The notes beneath the pieces are model-generated. The model saw only the letters and a program-made list of their open reading frames with translations. It was not told the DNA's origin and ran no database searches. A stretch of 9,799 bases of DNA, taken from contig JAEWFE010000104.1 of assembly GCA_023389005.1 (NCBI GenBank), positions 1-9,799 of the forward strand, read 5' to 3'. The DNA comes from Bacillota bacterium (GTDB taxonomy: Bacteria > Bacillota > Bacilli > Lactobacillales > Enterococcaceae). Within the stretch, counting starts at the first letter, position 1. The number at the start of each line of letters is the position of its first letter. Position numbers and translations under genes: made by a program. This document shows positions 1 to 6,144 of this stretch, piece after piece.

Positions 1-68
1 AATGGATCGCCTGGTAATAAAATTTTATCAGCAATTTCGCCTGCTTTGGCTTCAATATGAACACTCAT
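1..68 (-). CDS. deoD: Purine-nucleoside phosphorylase, DeoD (hexameric) type, N-terminal fragment
   Basis: Only the first 22 codons and two bases are inside the window; the rest lies beyond base 1. The ATG is at 68-66 and the peptide begins MSVHIEAKAGEIADKILLPG, followed by DP. The LLPGDP stretch is the N-terminal hallmark of hexameric DeoD enzymes, where the Gly and neighbouring residues help bind phosphate. The family cleaves purine (deoxy)nucleosides with phosphate to free base and (deoxy)ribose-1-phosphate in the cytoplasm. An SD AAAGGAGA (82-75) sits six bases before the ATG. It follows punA by 59 bases with no visible terminator, so it is probably the next gene of the same transcript. 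The N-terminus is distinctive enough for a firm family call, but the catalytic residues cannot be checked here. Confidence 0.88.
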   Translation of the reverse strand, partial: MSVHIEAKAGEIADKILLPGDP

Positions 69-127
69 GAAAATTCTCCTTTAATTTTTTAAGGTTTATC
101 AATCAAATCGGGCTATTCACCGCACAA

Positions 128-943
128 TTATAGTTTAGCTAGTGTTTCTTTGACTAAAGATTTGAACGCTACTTTGACACGTTCGGTGGTTTCAACGACT
201 TCTTCATGGTTTAAATTCGCTTGCATACCAGCAGCAAGATTCGTAATACACGAAATACCTAAAACACGTAAACCACTATGAACAGCAACAATTACTTCTG
301 GAACCGTAGACATCCCTACTGCATCAGCGCCAGCAATTCGAGCAAAGCGCACTTCTGCAGGTGTTTCGTAAGTTGGTCCTGAAAATCCCATATAAACACC
401 TTCTTTAAGATGTAATCCTTTGCTTGCGGCCACTTCTTTAGCGACATTGCGGTAAGATTCATCATAAGCTTTAGACATATCTGGGAAGCGTGGACCCATT
501 TCATCTTCATTTTTACCAATTAATGGATTCGCACCCATAAAATTGATATGGTCCGTAATCAACATCAAATCACCTGGTGTAAAACCTTCATTTACCCCAC
601 CACAGGCATTGGTCACCACTAAGGAATGAGCTTTCAAACCAGCCATCACACGTACTGGATAAGTCACGACCTGCATATTGTGTCCTTCATAATAATGGAA
701 ACGACCTTGCATCGCCAATACTTTTTTCCCTGCTAAAGTACCATAAACAAGTTGTCCAGCATGTCCCACAACGGTAGAAACTGGGAAATGCGGAATATTT
801 GCATAAGGAATGACGACTTTATCTTCAATTTCTTCGGCTAATTCGCCTAAACCAGAACCTAGAATCAAGCCAAATTCGACTTCTTGCACCCCTTGATTGT
901 GGATATATTGAATCGTTTCTGTTAATTTTTCTTGTAAAGTCAT
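128..943 (-). CDS. punA: Purine-nucleoside phosphorylase, trimeric PunA type
   Basis: Cytoplasmic enzyme of 271 aa that phosphorolyses inosine, guanosine and their deoxy forms to base plus (deoxy)ribose-1-phosphate. Visible landmarks: the phosphate loop LGSGLGELA (about 28-36, Ser30), VVGHAG with His61, QGRFHYYEGH (79-88, Arg81 and His83), the family signature TNACGGVNEGFTPGD (111-125), SGPTYETPAE (188-197) with Glu193, GMSTVPE (210-216) and CITNLAAG (232-239) with Asn235. The Glu193/Asn235 pair corresponds to the Glu/Asn that give trimeric enzymes their preference for 6-oxopurines. Length is typical for the family. The start is supported by SD GAGGTG (954-949), five bases before the ATG. It follows deoB by 24 bases and precedes deoD. 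B. subtilis calls its homologue punA; pnp or pupG would be equally acceptable names. Confidence 0.95.
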   Translation of the reverse strand: MTLQEKLTETIQYIHNQGVQEVEFGLILGSGLGELAEEIEDKVVIPYANIPHFPVSTVVGHAGQLVYGTLAGKKVLAMQGRFHYYEGHNMQVVTYPVRVMAGLKAHSLVVTNACGGVNEGFTPGDLMLITDHINFMGANPLIGKNEDEMGPRFPDMSKAYDESYRNVAKEVAASKGLHLKEGVYMGFSGPTYETPAEVRFARIAGADAVGMSTVPEVIVAVHSGLRVLGISCITNLAAGMQANLNHEEVVETTERVKVAFKSLVKETLAKL

Positions 944-967
944 TTTTTCACCTCGAATAAGCGTTAA

Positions 968-2134
968 TTATTTTAATAAACTTAAGAAGCTCTTGCCGTT
1001 TTCAGTAGCAGGTACGCCAAAGTTTTCAGCAATTGTTGCAGCAATATCTGAATAGAAACCTTGAGGCAGGGCGCCTTGTTCTTTCATGCTCTTACTAAAT
1101 GCAAGTAATGGCACATATTCACGGGTGTGGTCTGTACCGCTAAAGGTTGGATCATTTCCGTGGTCAGCAGTAATTAATAATAAATCATCTTCACGCATCG
1201 CATCGATAAGTTCTGGAATACGCGCATCAAATTCTTCAATGGCATTAGCATATCCTTGTACATCACGACGATGACCGAATAATGCATCAAAATCAACTAA
1301 GTTTGTAAAGCTTAAACCGTCGAAATCTTTGGCCATCACTTTCAATAATTGATCAACACCATCCATATTGCTCTTTGTACGAATCGCTTCAGTAATCCCT
1401 TGACCATTGAAAATATCATTAATCTTACCAACGGCAATCACATCTTTACCGGCATCTTTTAATGAATTTAAGACCGTATGACCAAAAGGATTTAACGCAT
1501 AATCATGACGATTGCTGGTACGTGTGAAGTTACCTGGTGTACCCACATATGGACGAGCAATAATACGACCAATCATATAAGGTTCATCACGCGTAATTTC
1601 ACGAACATAATCACAAATACGATATAATTCTTCTAATGGGATGACTTCTTCGTGAGCGGCAATTTGTAAAACTGGATCAGCTGAAGTATAAACGATTAAA
1701 TCACCCGTTTCCATTTGATGTTTGCCATAATCATCAATGACTTTGGTACCTGAATATGGTAAATTGCAGACTACTTTACGTCCAGAAAAGGCTTCAATTT
1801 TATCTAATAATTCTTGTGGAAAACCATTTGGGAAGACACGGAAAGGCTTTTTGATGTTTAAGCCCATAATTTCCCAGTGACCAGTCATTGTATCTTTACC
1901 CACTGAAATTTCTTCAAGTTTTGTGGCATAACCTTGATGATTTTCAACCGCTTTGACTCCTTTTAATGGCGCGATGGTACCTAGTCCTAGATTTTCTAAA
2001 TGAGGAATTGTAAGTCCAGCTACTTCAGCAATATGCCCTAAAGTATCCGCACCGACATCATTAAATTTGTCCGCATCTGGTGCTTGACCTATCCCTACAG
2101 AATCTAAAACAATTAAGTGTACACGTTTGAACAT
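968..2134 (-). CDS. deoB: Phosphopentomutase
   Basis: Interconverts (deoxy)ribose-1-phosphate and (deoxy)ribose-5-phosphate, linking nucleoside phosphorolysis to central carbon metabolism. It is a cytoplasmic di-manganese enzyme of the alkaline-phosphatase superfamily. All expected active-site positions can be read by comparison with the remembered Bacillus cereus enzyme: Asp11 in LDSVGIG, the phosphorylated Thr82 in GKDTMTGHWE (79-88), Asp283 and His288 in DFDALFGHRR (281-290), Asp324-His325 in TADHGND (322-328), and His336 in GTDHTREY (333-340). The substrate-binding cap lies between (roughly 100-215) and includes NFTRTSNRHDYA (202-213). Length 388 aa is close to the usual 390 or so. The SD is poor (CAGGGA, about seven bases before the ATG). 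The gene has its own predicted promoter in the 185-bp gap upstream, so its expression may be partly independent of the transporter genes. Confidence 0.96.
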   Translation of the reverse strand: MFKRVHLIVLDSVGIGQAPDADKFNDVGADTLGHIAEVAGLTIPHLENLGLGTIAPLKGVKAVENHQGYATKLEEISVGKDTMTGHWEIMGLNIKKPFRVFPNGFPQELLDKIEAFSGRKVVCNLPYSGTKVIDDYGKHQMETGDLIVYTSADPVLQIAAHEEVIPLEELYRICDYVREITRDEPYMIGRIIARPYVGTPGNFTRTSNRHDYALNPFGHTVLNSLKDAGKDVIAVGKINDIFNGQGITEAIRTKSNMDGVDQLLKVMAKDFDGLSFTNLVDFDALFGHRRDVQGYANAIEEFDARIPELIDAMREDDLLLITADHGNDPTFSGTDHTREYVPLLAFSKSMKEQGALPQGFYSDIAATIAENFGVPATENGKSFLSLLK

Positions 2135-2159
2135 GTTATCCCTGCTTTCTATTCATTTT

Positions 2160-2178
2160 AAAGCCGCTTTTCGACTCT
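2160..2178 (-). other. Small hairpin just upstream of deoB
   Basis: On the minus strand 2178-2172 (AGAGTCG) can pair with 2166-2160 (CGGCTTT) around a five-base loop (AAAAG). This gives seven pairs, two of them G-U. It lies about 25 bases before the deoB start and has no U-run after it, so it does not look like a terminator. It may influence access to the weak deoB SD, or it may be incidental. Confidence 0.35.
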
Positions 2179-2206
2179 ATTTACTTAATAAAATAAGGAG
2201 AACCAT
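2177..2206 (-). other. Possible leader mini-ORF in the deoB 5' region
   Basis: A nine-codon ORF (MVLLILLSK then TAG) starts at 2206. Its ATG overlaps the stop of a still smaller ORF, ATG-TGC-TGA (2214-2206), as TGATG. Ten bases before the first ATG is a perfect SD, AAGGAGG (2231-2225). The SD, both start codons and most of the codons fall within the leader hairpin at 2195-2231. This arrangement could let a ribosome open the hairpin, or it may be the leftover start of a decayed gene. Nothing shows that it is translated. Confidence 0.25.
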
Positions 2207-2231
2207 CAGCACATATCCGATTGTCCTCCTT
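2195..2231 (-). promoter_or_regulatory. Stable hairpin in the deoB leader, possible attenuator or weak terminator
   Basis: The 13-base arms 2231-2219 (AAGGAGGACAATC) and 2207-2195 (GATGGTTCTCCTT) pair on the minus strand with 11 Watson-Crick pairs, one G-U and one A/G mismatch, around an 11-base loop. AUUUUAUUAAG follows directly. This U-rich tract is interrupted, so termination would be imperfect. The hairpin lies downstream of the predicted deoB -10 box (2266-2271), so it would be in the deoB 5' leader and could also trim readthrough from the transporter genes. The 5' arm contains a perfect SD. The structure can be read directly from the sequence; its function is inferred. Confidence 0.55.
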
Positions 2232-2265
2232 AAGTTTATTCAATCTTGGTTGTGCTTACATTGTG

Positions 2266-2292
2266 ATTATAGCAAGCTTTAAACCTCGACAA
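2266..2292 (-). promoter_or_regulatory. Predicted sigma-A promoter with extended -10 for deoB-punA-deoD
   Basis: On the minus strand the consensus TATAAT is at 2271-2266, preceded by TGC to give the extended -10 motif TGCTATAAT (2274-2266). A partial -35, TTGTCG (2292-2287), lies 15 bases upstream; the spacing is short but tolerable given the extended -10. Transcription would start near 2259, leaving a leader of roughly 125 bases before deoB. The distal purine and pentomutase genes could therefore be expressed apart from the upstream transporter operon. Confidence 0.6.
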
Positions 2293-2319
2293 AAGGACAA
2301 ATGTCTTCTTGCCATTAGA

Positions 2320-3273
2320 TTATTTAGATTTAATATAGTTGGTACCATTGGCTTTCGGACCAGCCGCTTGACCAAAGAACGCAACCAATACGATAATCGT
2401 CAATACATAAGGCGCGATTAATAAGTAAACATCTGGAATTGAAGCAATAAATGGAATCGCCTTACCAGCAATACTTAAGTTTTGTGAGAAGCCAAAGAAT
2501 AGAGCCGCTCCCATCGCACCAATTGGATTCCATTTACCGAAAATCATGGCTGCCATCGAAATGAAACCTTGACCAGCAATAGTAGTTACCGCAAAACGTC
2601 CAGCGATTGATTGGGCGAATAAAGCACCACCCATACCGCCTAAGAAACCAGAGATTAATACCCCAGCATAACGCATCGCATAAACATTAATCCCTAAAGT
2701 ATCCGCTGCTTGTGGATGTTCCCCTACAGAACGTAGACGTAAACCAAATTTTGTTTTAAATACAACAAACCAAGCAACAAAAGAAATTAAAATCGCAATA
2801 TACGCAGTTAATGAGGTTTTGGCAAAGAATAATTTACCAATAACAGGAATATCGCCTAAAATCGGAAAATGGAAATAACCAAAGAATTCTTGGATACTAT
2901 CTGTTTGACCTTTATCATACAAATCTTTCACTAAAAAGACTGCTAAAGCTGGAGCCATTAAATTCATTACCGTACCACTAATGATATGATCGGCACGGAA
3001 GTTAATCGTTGCCACCGCATGTAGTAGTGAAAATAGACAACCTACTACCCCACCGACTAATAAACCAAGCCAAGGGGTTAAGTTACCAAATTTAGAAGCA
3101 TAAGTTAAGTTAAAGACCACTGAACTAAAGGCCCCCATAACCATGATACCTTCCAAACCAACGTTAACAATCCCACTTCGTTCAGAGAAAACGCCACCTA
3201 GCGCAGTCAAAATTAACGGAGCTGCATAAATCAATGTTTGCGTAATAATTGTAGCAATTGCATCTAGATTCAT
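2320..3273 (-). CDS. nupC: Nucleoside ABC transporter permease, second subunit (NupC/NupQ-like)
   Basis: Integral membrane permease of 317 aa from the BPD_transp_2 family, which includes branched-chain amino acid, ribose and Bmp-type nucleoside permeases. It forms the membrane channel together with the preceding permease. Hydrophobic segments alternate throughout, about eight to ten in all (for example near 5-27, 38-56, 67-90, 98-116, 154-172, 200-220, 235-262 and 280-301). The Bmp-family features are the N-terminal ERSGIVNVGLEGIM (31-44), the RADHIISGTVMN stretch (93-104), and the ATPase-contacting loop FGLRLRSVGEHPQAADTLGI (176-195). The ATG shares one base with the previous stop (TAATG), which signals translational coupling, and an SD AAGGAGG sits in the end of the upstream gene. 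It is the last transporter gene before the deoB promoter gap. The symbol follows the Lactococcus bmpA-nupABC naming. Confidence 0.9.
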   Translation of the reverse strand: MNLDAIATIITQTLIYAAPLILTALGGVFSERSGIVNVGLEGIMVMGAFSSVVFNLTYASKFGNLTPWLGLLVGGVVGCLFSLLHAVATINFRADHIISGTVMNLMAPALAVFLVKDLYDKGQTDSIQEFFGYFHFPILGDIPVIGKLFFAKTSLTAYIAILISFVAWFVVFKTKFGLRLRSVGEHPQAADTLGINVYAMRYAGVLISGFLGGMGGALFAQSIAGRFAVTTIAGQGFISMAAMIFGKWNPIGAMGAALFFGFSQNLSIAGKAIPFIASIPDVYLLIAPYVLTIIVLVAFFGQAAGPKANGTNYIKSK

Positions 3274-4421
3274 TAGATGGTCCCTCCTTCTTGACTTTCT
3301 TCATTTGGTTTTGAATCTTTTTCAACTTTAACGGTTGCGGCCTTTTTGCCAGTAAATTTAGCCAAAATATAACGGATGACAAAGCTAATACCAACAAAGA
3401 AGATGATAATTGCAATATCAATATTCACTAACTCAGATGGAATACCGACAACTTGCATCCCTTGACCACCTAGTTGTAAGATACTAAATAGTAAAGCAGC
3501 AGCAAAGATACCAATAGAGCTACCATTACCAAGCAGTGAGACCGCCATCCCATCAAAACCAATGGCTAGTGAAGCACTTTGAGAAGTAAAGTTTTCAAAG
3601 GTACCTAAACCTAAGACAACACCACCCATACCTGCTAAGGCACCGGAAATGACCATTGAAACGATGATTGTACGTTTACTTGACATACCCGCATATTCAG
3701 AAGCATATGGGTTCAAACCAACGGCGCGGATTTCATAACCTAGAGTCGTTTTCTTCATCACAAACCAAACTACAATCAAAGCAATGATACCGAAGAAAAT
3801 ACCTAAGTTTAATCGAGAATTATTCGTTAAATCAGCTAACCAAGGTGTTTGTAAAGAAGCACTCTTGCTAATGGATACCGTCATCCCTTTACTTTGAATA
3901 ATCTTTGGACTCATCACATTATTGACAATATGATTTCCGATATGAAGTAAAATATAATTCATCATAATAGTTACAATAACTTCACTCGTACCAAAGAAAG
4001 CTCGTAAAAATCCAGGAATCGCCCCGGCAATCGCACCCGCCAATACCCCAGCGATAATTGCAATAGATAACACCACCAAACGCGGCGCATCAGGCATGGA
4101 TAAAGCAATCCAAATACTGGTCACCCAACCACATAAGGCTTGTCCAGACAAACCGATATTGAAGAAACCAGCTGTATTAGCAATCGCAAAACCTAGAGCT
4201 GTAAAAATTAGCGGTGCTGCCGATACAAAGATTTCACCGATATTACGTGGATTGACTTCACCAGTTAAGGGATTTAAGAAGGCTGTTTTAAACATTTGTC
4301 CATAACCTTCAATCGGATTAAATCCAAATCCTAACATAATCAAACCACCTAGAACAAAACCTAGGATAACAGCGATAATCGGCACAATGATATTTTGAAT
4401 TCTTTCTGATTTATTATGCAT
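3273..4421 (-). CDS. nupB: Nucleoside ABC transporter permease, first subunit (NupB/NupP-like)
   Basis: Membrane permease of 382 aa in the BPD_transp_2 family, the partner of the following permease. It starts with a long transmembrane segment (about 11-31) and has further hydrophobic stretches near 61-80, 84-107, 114-138, 146-165, 205-223, 250-272, 285-315 and 333-354. Family motifs are GFFNIGLSGQ (85-94), FGTSEVIVTIMMNY (143-156) and the cytoplasmic ATPase-contact loop GYEIRAVGLNPYA (228-240). The C-terminal tail is charged and Lys/Glu-rich (about 355-380). I chose the ATG at 4421-4419, with AGGTGA upstream. An in-frame GTG at 4430 would add three residues but has an SD only three bases away. 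The gene overlaps the end of the ATPase gene by eight bases, or 17 with the GTG. Confidence 0.9.
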   Translation of the reverse strand: MHNKSERIQNIIVPIIAVILGFVLGGLIMLGFGFNPIEGYGQMFKTAFLNPLTGEVNPRNIGEIFVSAAPLIFTALGFAIANTAGFFNIGLSGQALCGWVTSIWIALSMPDAPRLVVLSIAIIAGVLAGAIAGAIPGFLRAFFGTSEVIVTIMMNYILLHIGNHIVNNVMSPKIIQSKGMTVSISKSASLQTPWLADLTNNSRLNLGIFFGIIALIVVWFVMKKTTLGYEIRAVGLNPYASEYAGMSSKRTIIVSMVISGALAGMGGVVLGLGTFENFTSQSASLAIGFDGMAVSLLGNGSSIGIFAAALLFSILQLGGQGMQVVGIPSELVNIDIAIIIFFVGISFVIRYILAKFTGKKAATVKVEKDSKPNEESQEGGTI

Positions 4422-5985
4422 TTGCCTCACCTACCTCGCTACTTGCTAATTCTTTTCTGGCATCTTCTAATGAATAACCTGCCATTAATAGACCTAATTC
4501 TTGTTCATTGGTTTCTTTTGGATCCACTATCCCAACAATTTTACCCCCATGAATAACAGCGATTCGGTCAGATACATTTAAGATTTCGTCTAATTCAAAA
4601 CTAATTAATAAGACGGCTTTCATCTTATCGCGTTGATCAATCAAACGTTTATGGATAAACTCAATCGCTCCAACGTCCAAACCACGCGTAGGGTTCGCAA
4701 CAATCAACAAATCAGGGTCACGGCTAACTTCACGGGCGATAATCGCTTTTTGTTGGTTCCCACCTGATAAAGCTTTAGCCGGAACGATTTCACTTGCAGC
4801 CCGCACGTCAAATTCTTGCATTAAATCACGAGCATGTTCATTGATTTCATTGTAATTTAAAATACCATTTTTACTTAATGGATCCGCAAAGTAAGTTTGT
4901 AGTGCGATATTTTCTGCCAAAGTCATATCCAATACTAAACCATATTTATGGCGGTCTTCAGGGACATGCCCCACACCTTCCAAAGTAATTTTACGTGGGC
5001 GTTGGTTGGTAATATCATCCCCATTTAGTGTCACTTTTCCACTTTCGACTTTACGCAAACCAGTTAAAGCCTGAACTAATTCGGATTGTCCGTTTCCATC
5101 AATTCCGGCAATTCCTAACACTTCGCCGGCACGAACTTCAAGCGATAGACCTTTCACTGCTTCTAAGCCACGGTTTTCTTTAACCACCAAATCTTGCACA
5201 GACAAGACCACTTCTTGTGGATTTGCATCCTTTTTAGGAGTTTTGAAGGATACCGCACGTCCTACCATCATGTCAGCTAATTGTTGACTGGTTACATCTT
5301 TGACATCCACTGTACCGATATATTTACCGCGACGAATAACGGTACAACGGTCGGCAACTGCTTTAATTTCATCCAATTTATGGGTAATTAAGATGATTGA
5401 CTTTCCTTCTTTAATTAATTCTTTCATAATCATAATAAGTTCTTCAATTTCTTGAGGAGTCAATACTGCAGTTGGTTCGTCAAAAATTAAGACATCGGCA
5501 CCACGATAAAGTGTTTTTAAGATTTCAACACGTTGTTGCATCCCAACTGAAATATCTCGAACATAAGCATCTGGATCGACTTGCAAGCCATATTGTTCAG
5601 AGATTTTCACAATTTCTTCTTTCGCTTTTTTACGATCTAAGACACCCAAATGACTAATTTCGCTACCTAACATAATATTTTCAGTTACGGTAAACGCATC
5701 GACTAACATGAAATGCTGGTGAACCATTCCAATTCCTAATTTATTAGCAGTTGTAGGGCTTGTAATCTGTACCACTTCTCCATTTAAGAGAATATCTCCA
5801 GAAGTTGGTTGCAAAAGTCCGGCCAACATATTCATCATAGTTGACTTACCCGCACCATTTTCTCCAAGCAAGGCATGAATTTCTCCACGACGTACTTGTA
5901 GATTTACTTGATCATTTGCTACAAAGCTACCAAAAATTTTGGTTACATTTCGCATCTCAACGACATTTTCAAATCCTTGAGTCAA
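4414..5985 (-). CDS. nupA: Nucleoside ABC transporter ATPase, two nucleotide-binding domains (NupA/NupO-like)
   Basis: Tandem ATPase of 523 aa that powers the nucleoside importer from the cytoplasmic face. The first domain has Walker A GENGAGKST (41-49), Q-loop Gln90, signature SVGMQQ (146-151), Walker B LIFDEPT (166-172, Glu170) and switch His202 in ITHK. The second domain has SGGNQQK (407-413), but its Walker A reads GIDGNGQSE (294-302) with Gln for Lys, its Walker B reads LLIVANPT (426-433) without the Asp-Glu pair, and Phe463 sits where the switch His would be. Loss of these residues is common in double-domain sugar and nucleoside importers; one site is thought to drive transport. The start is TTG at 5985-5983, because an in-frame TGA nine bases upstream excludes anything longer. 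The next in-frame ATG (codon 11) lacks an SD and would cut into the first beta strand. Confidence 0.93.
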   Translation of the reverse strand: MTQGFENVVEMRNVTKIFGSFVANDQVNLQVRRGEIHALLGENGAGKSTMMNMLAGLLQPTSGDILLNGEVVQITSPTTANKLGIGMVHQHFMLVDAFTVTENIMLGSEISHLGVLDRKKAKEEIVKISEQYGLQVDPDAYVRDISVGMQQRVEILKTLYRGADVLIFDEPTAVLTPQEIEELIMIMKELIKEGKSIILITHKLDEIKAVADRCTVIRRGKYIGTVDVKDVTSQQLADMMVGRAVSFKTPKKDANPQEVVLSVQDLVVKENRGLEAVKGLSLEVRAGEVLGIAGIDGNGQSELVQALTGLRKVESGKVTLNGDDITNQRPRKITLEGVGHVPEDRHKYGLVLDMTLAENIALQTYFADPLSKNGILNYNEINEHARDLMQEFDVRAASEIVPAKALSGGNQQKAIIAREVSRDPDLLIVANPTRGLDVGAIEFIHKRLIDQRDKMKAVLLISFELDEILNVSDRIAVIHGGKIVGIVDPKETNEQELGLLMAGYSLEDARKELASSEVGEANA

Positions 5986-6001
5986 CTTCCTTCACTTCCT
6001 T
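5986..6001 (-). promoter_or_regulatory. Tandem AAGGAAG ribosome binding site deciding the TTG start of nupA
   Basis: Two copies of AAGGAAG lie at 6001-5995 and 5992-5986. The distal copy is nine bases from the TTG and is the plausible SD; the proximal copy abuts the start codon and is too close to work for it. An in-frame TGA lies between them. The weak start codon and repeated SD may set ATPase synthesis below that of the lipoprotein. Confidence 0.5.
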
Positions 6002-6029
6002 ACTTATATACATGATGCATCAACATTTT

Positions 6030-6052
6030 TTGTGAAAAATCAATTCCCACAA
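6030..6052 (-). other. Third hairpin of the bmpA-nupA gap
   Basis: On the minus strand 6052-6044 (TTGTGGGAA) can pair with 6038-6030 (TTTTCACAA) around a five-base loop. This gives nine pairs including two G-U. Its 5' arm shares four bases (6049-6052) with an arm of the neighbouring hairpin at 6049-6083, so the two compete at their edges. It is followed by an A-run, not a U-run. Confidence 0.35.
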
Positions 6053-6083
6053 TTAAAGAGATTAAATTAGTCTCCTTAATTGT
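6049..6083 (-). other. Second hairpin of the bmpA-nupA gap
   Basis: The 13-base arms 6083-6071 (ACAATTAAGGAGA) and 6061-6049 (TCTCTTTAATTGT) are fully complementary on the minus strand apart from one G-U pair, with a nine-base loop. The arm holds an SD-like AAGGAGA with no nearby start codon. No direct U-tract follows, although a run of five U occurs about ten bases on. It is best read as an mRNA processing or stability element, possibly a leaky terminator. Confidence 0.55.
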
Positions 6084-6097
6084 AACCTTGATAGAAC

Positions 6098-6129
6098 CTG
6101 TGACCTTATCACAATGGATAAGATCACAG
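6098..6129 (-). other. First hairpin after bmpA, a 13-bp near-perfect inverted repeat
   Basis: The arms 6129-6117 (CTGTGATCTTATC) and 6110-6098 (GATAAGGTCACAG) pair along all 13 positions with one G-U, around a six-base loop. It begins 15 bases after the bmpA stop codon. No U-tract follows (GUUCUAUCAAGG), so it is not a classic intrinsic terminator. A 3'-end stem of this kind could protect the lipoprotein message from exonucleases and leave more bmpA than transporter mRNA. That role is inferred from position. Confidence 0.6.
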
Positions 6130-6144
6130 AATACTTACTTTTGA

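Noticed and set aside
2135..2280. Purine riboswitch in the deoB leader, suggested by TATAATC and GATATG on the minus strand
   Set aside because: The conserved order and spacing of the purine riboswitch core, including the UUUCUACC-like segment, is absent. TATAAT is better explained as a -10 box.
2221..2421. Plus-strand open frame across the nupC-deoB gap
   Set aside because: It runs into the 3' end of nupC in antisense and has no SD or family resemblance. The gap is better explained by the minus-strand promoter and leader.
6004..6027. Promoter for nupA around TATAAG and the TGATGCATCA palindrome
   Set aside because: No -35 is found at usable spacing and the -10 match is imperfect. The ten-base palindrome alone is not evidence of an operator.
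6098..6129. Intrinsic terminator after bmpA ending the operon
   Set aside because: The stem is strong but no U-tract follows. The ATPase and permeases downstream are functional partners with no convincing promoter of their own, so complete termination is unlikely.
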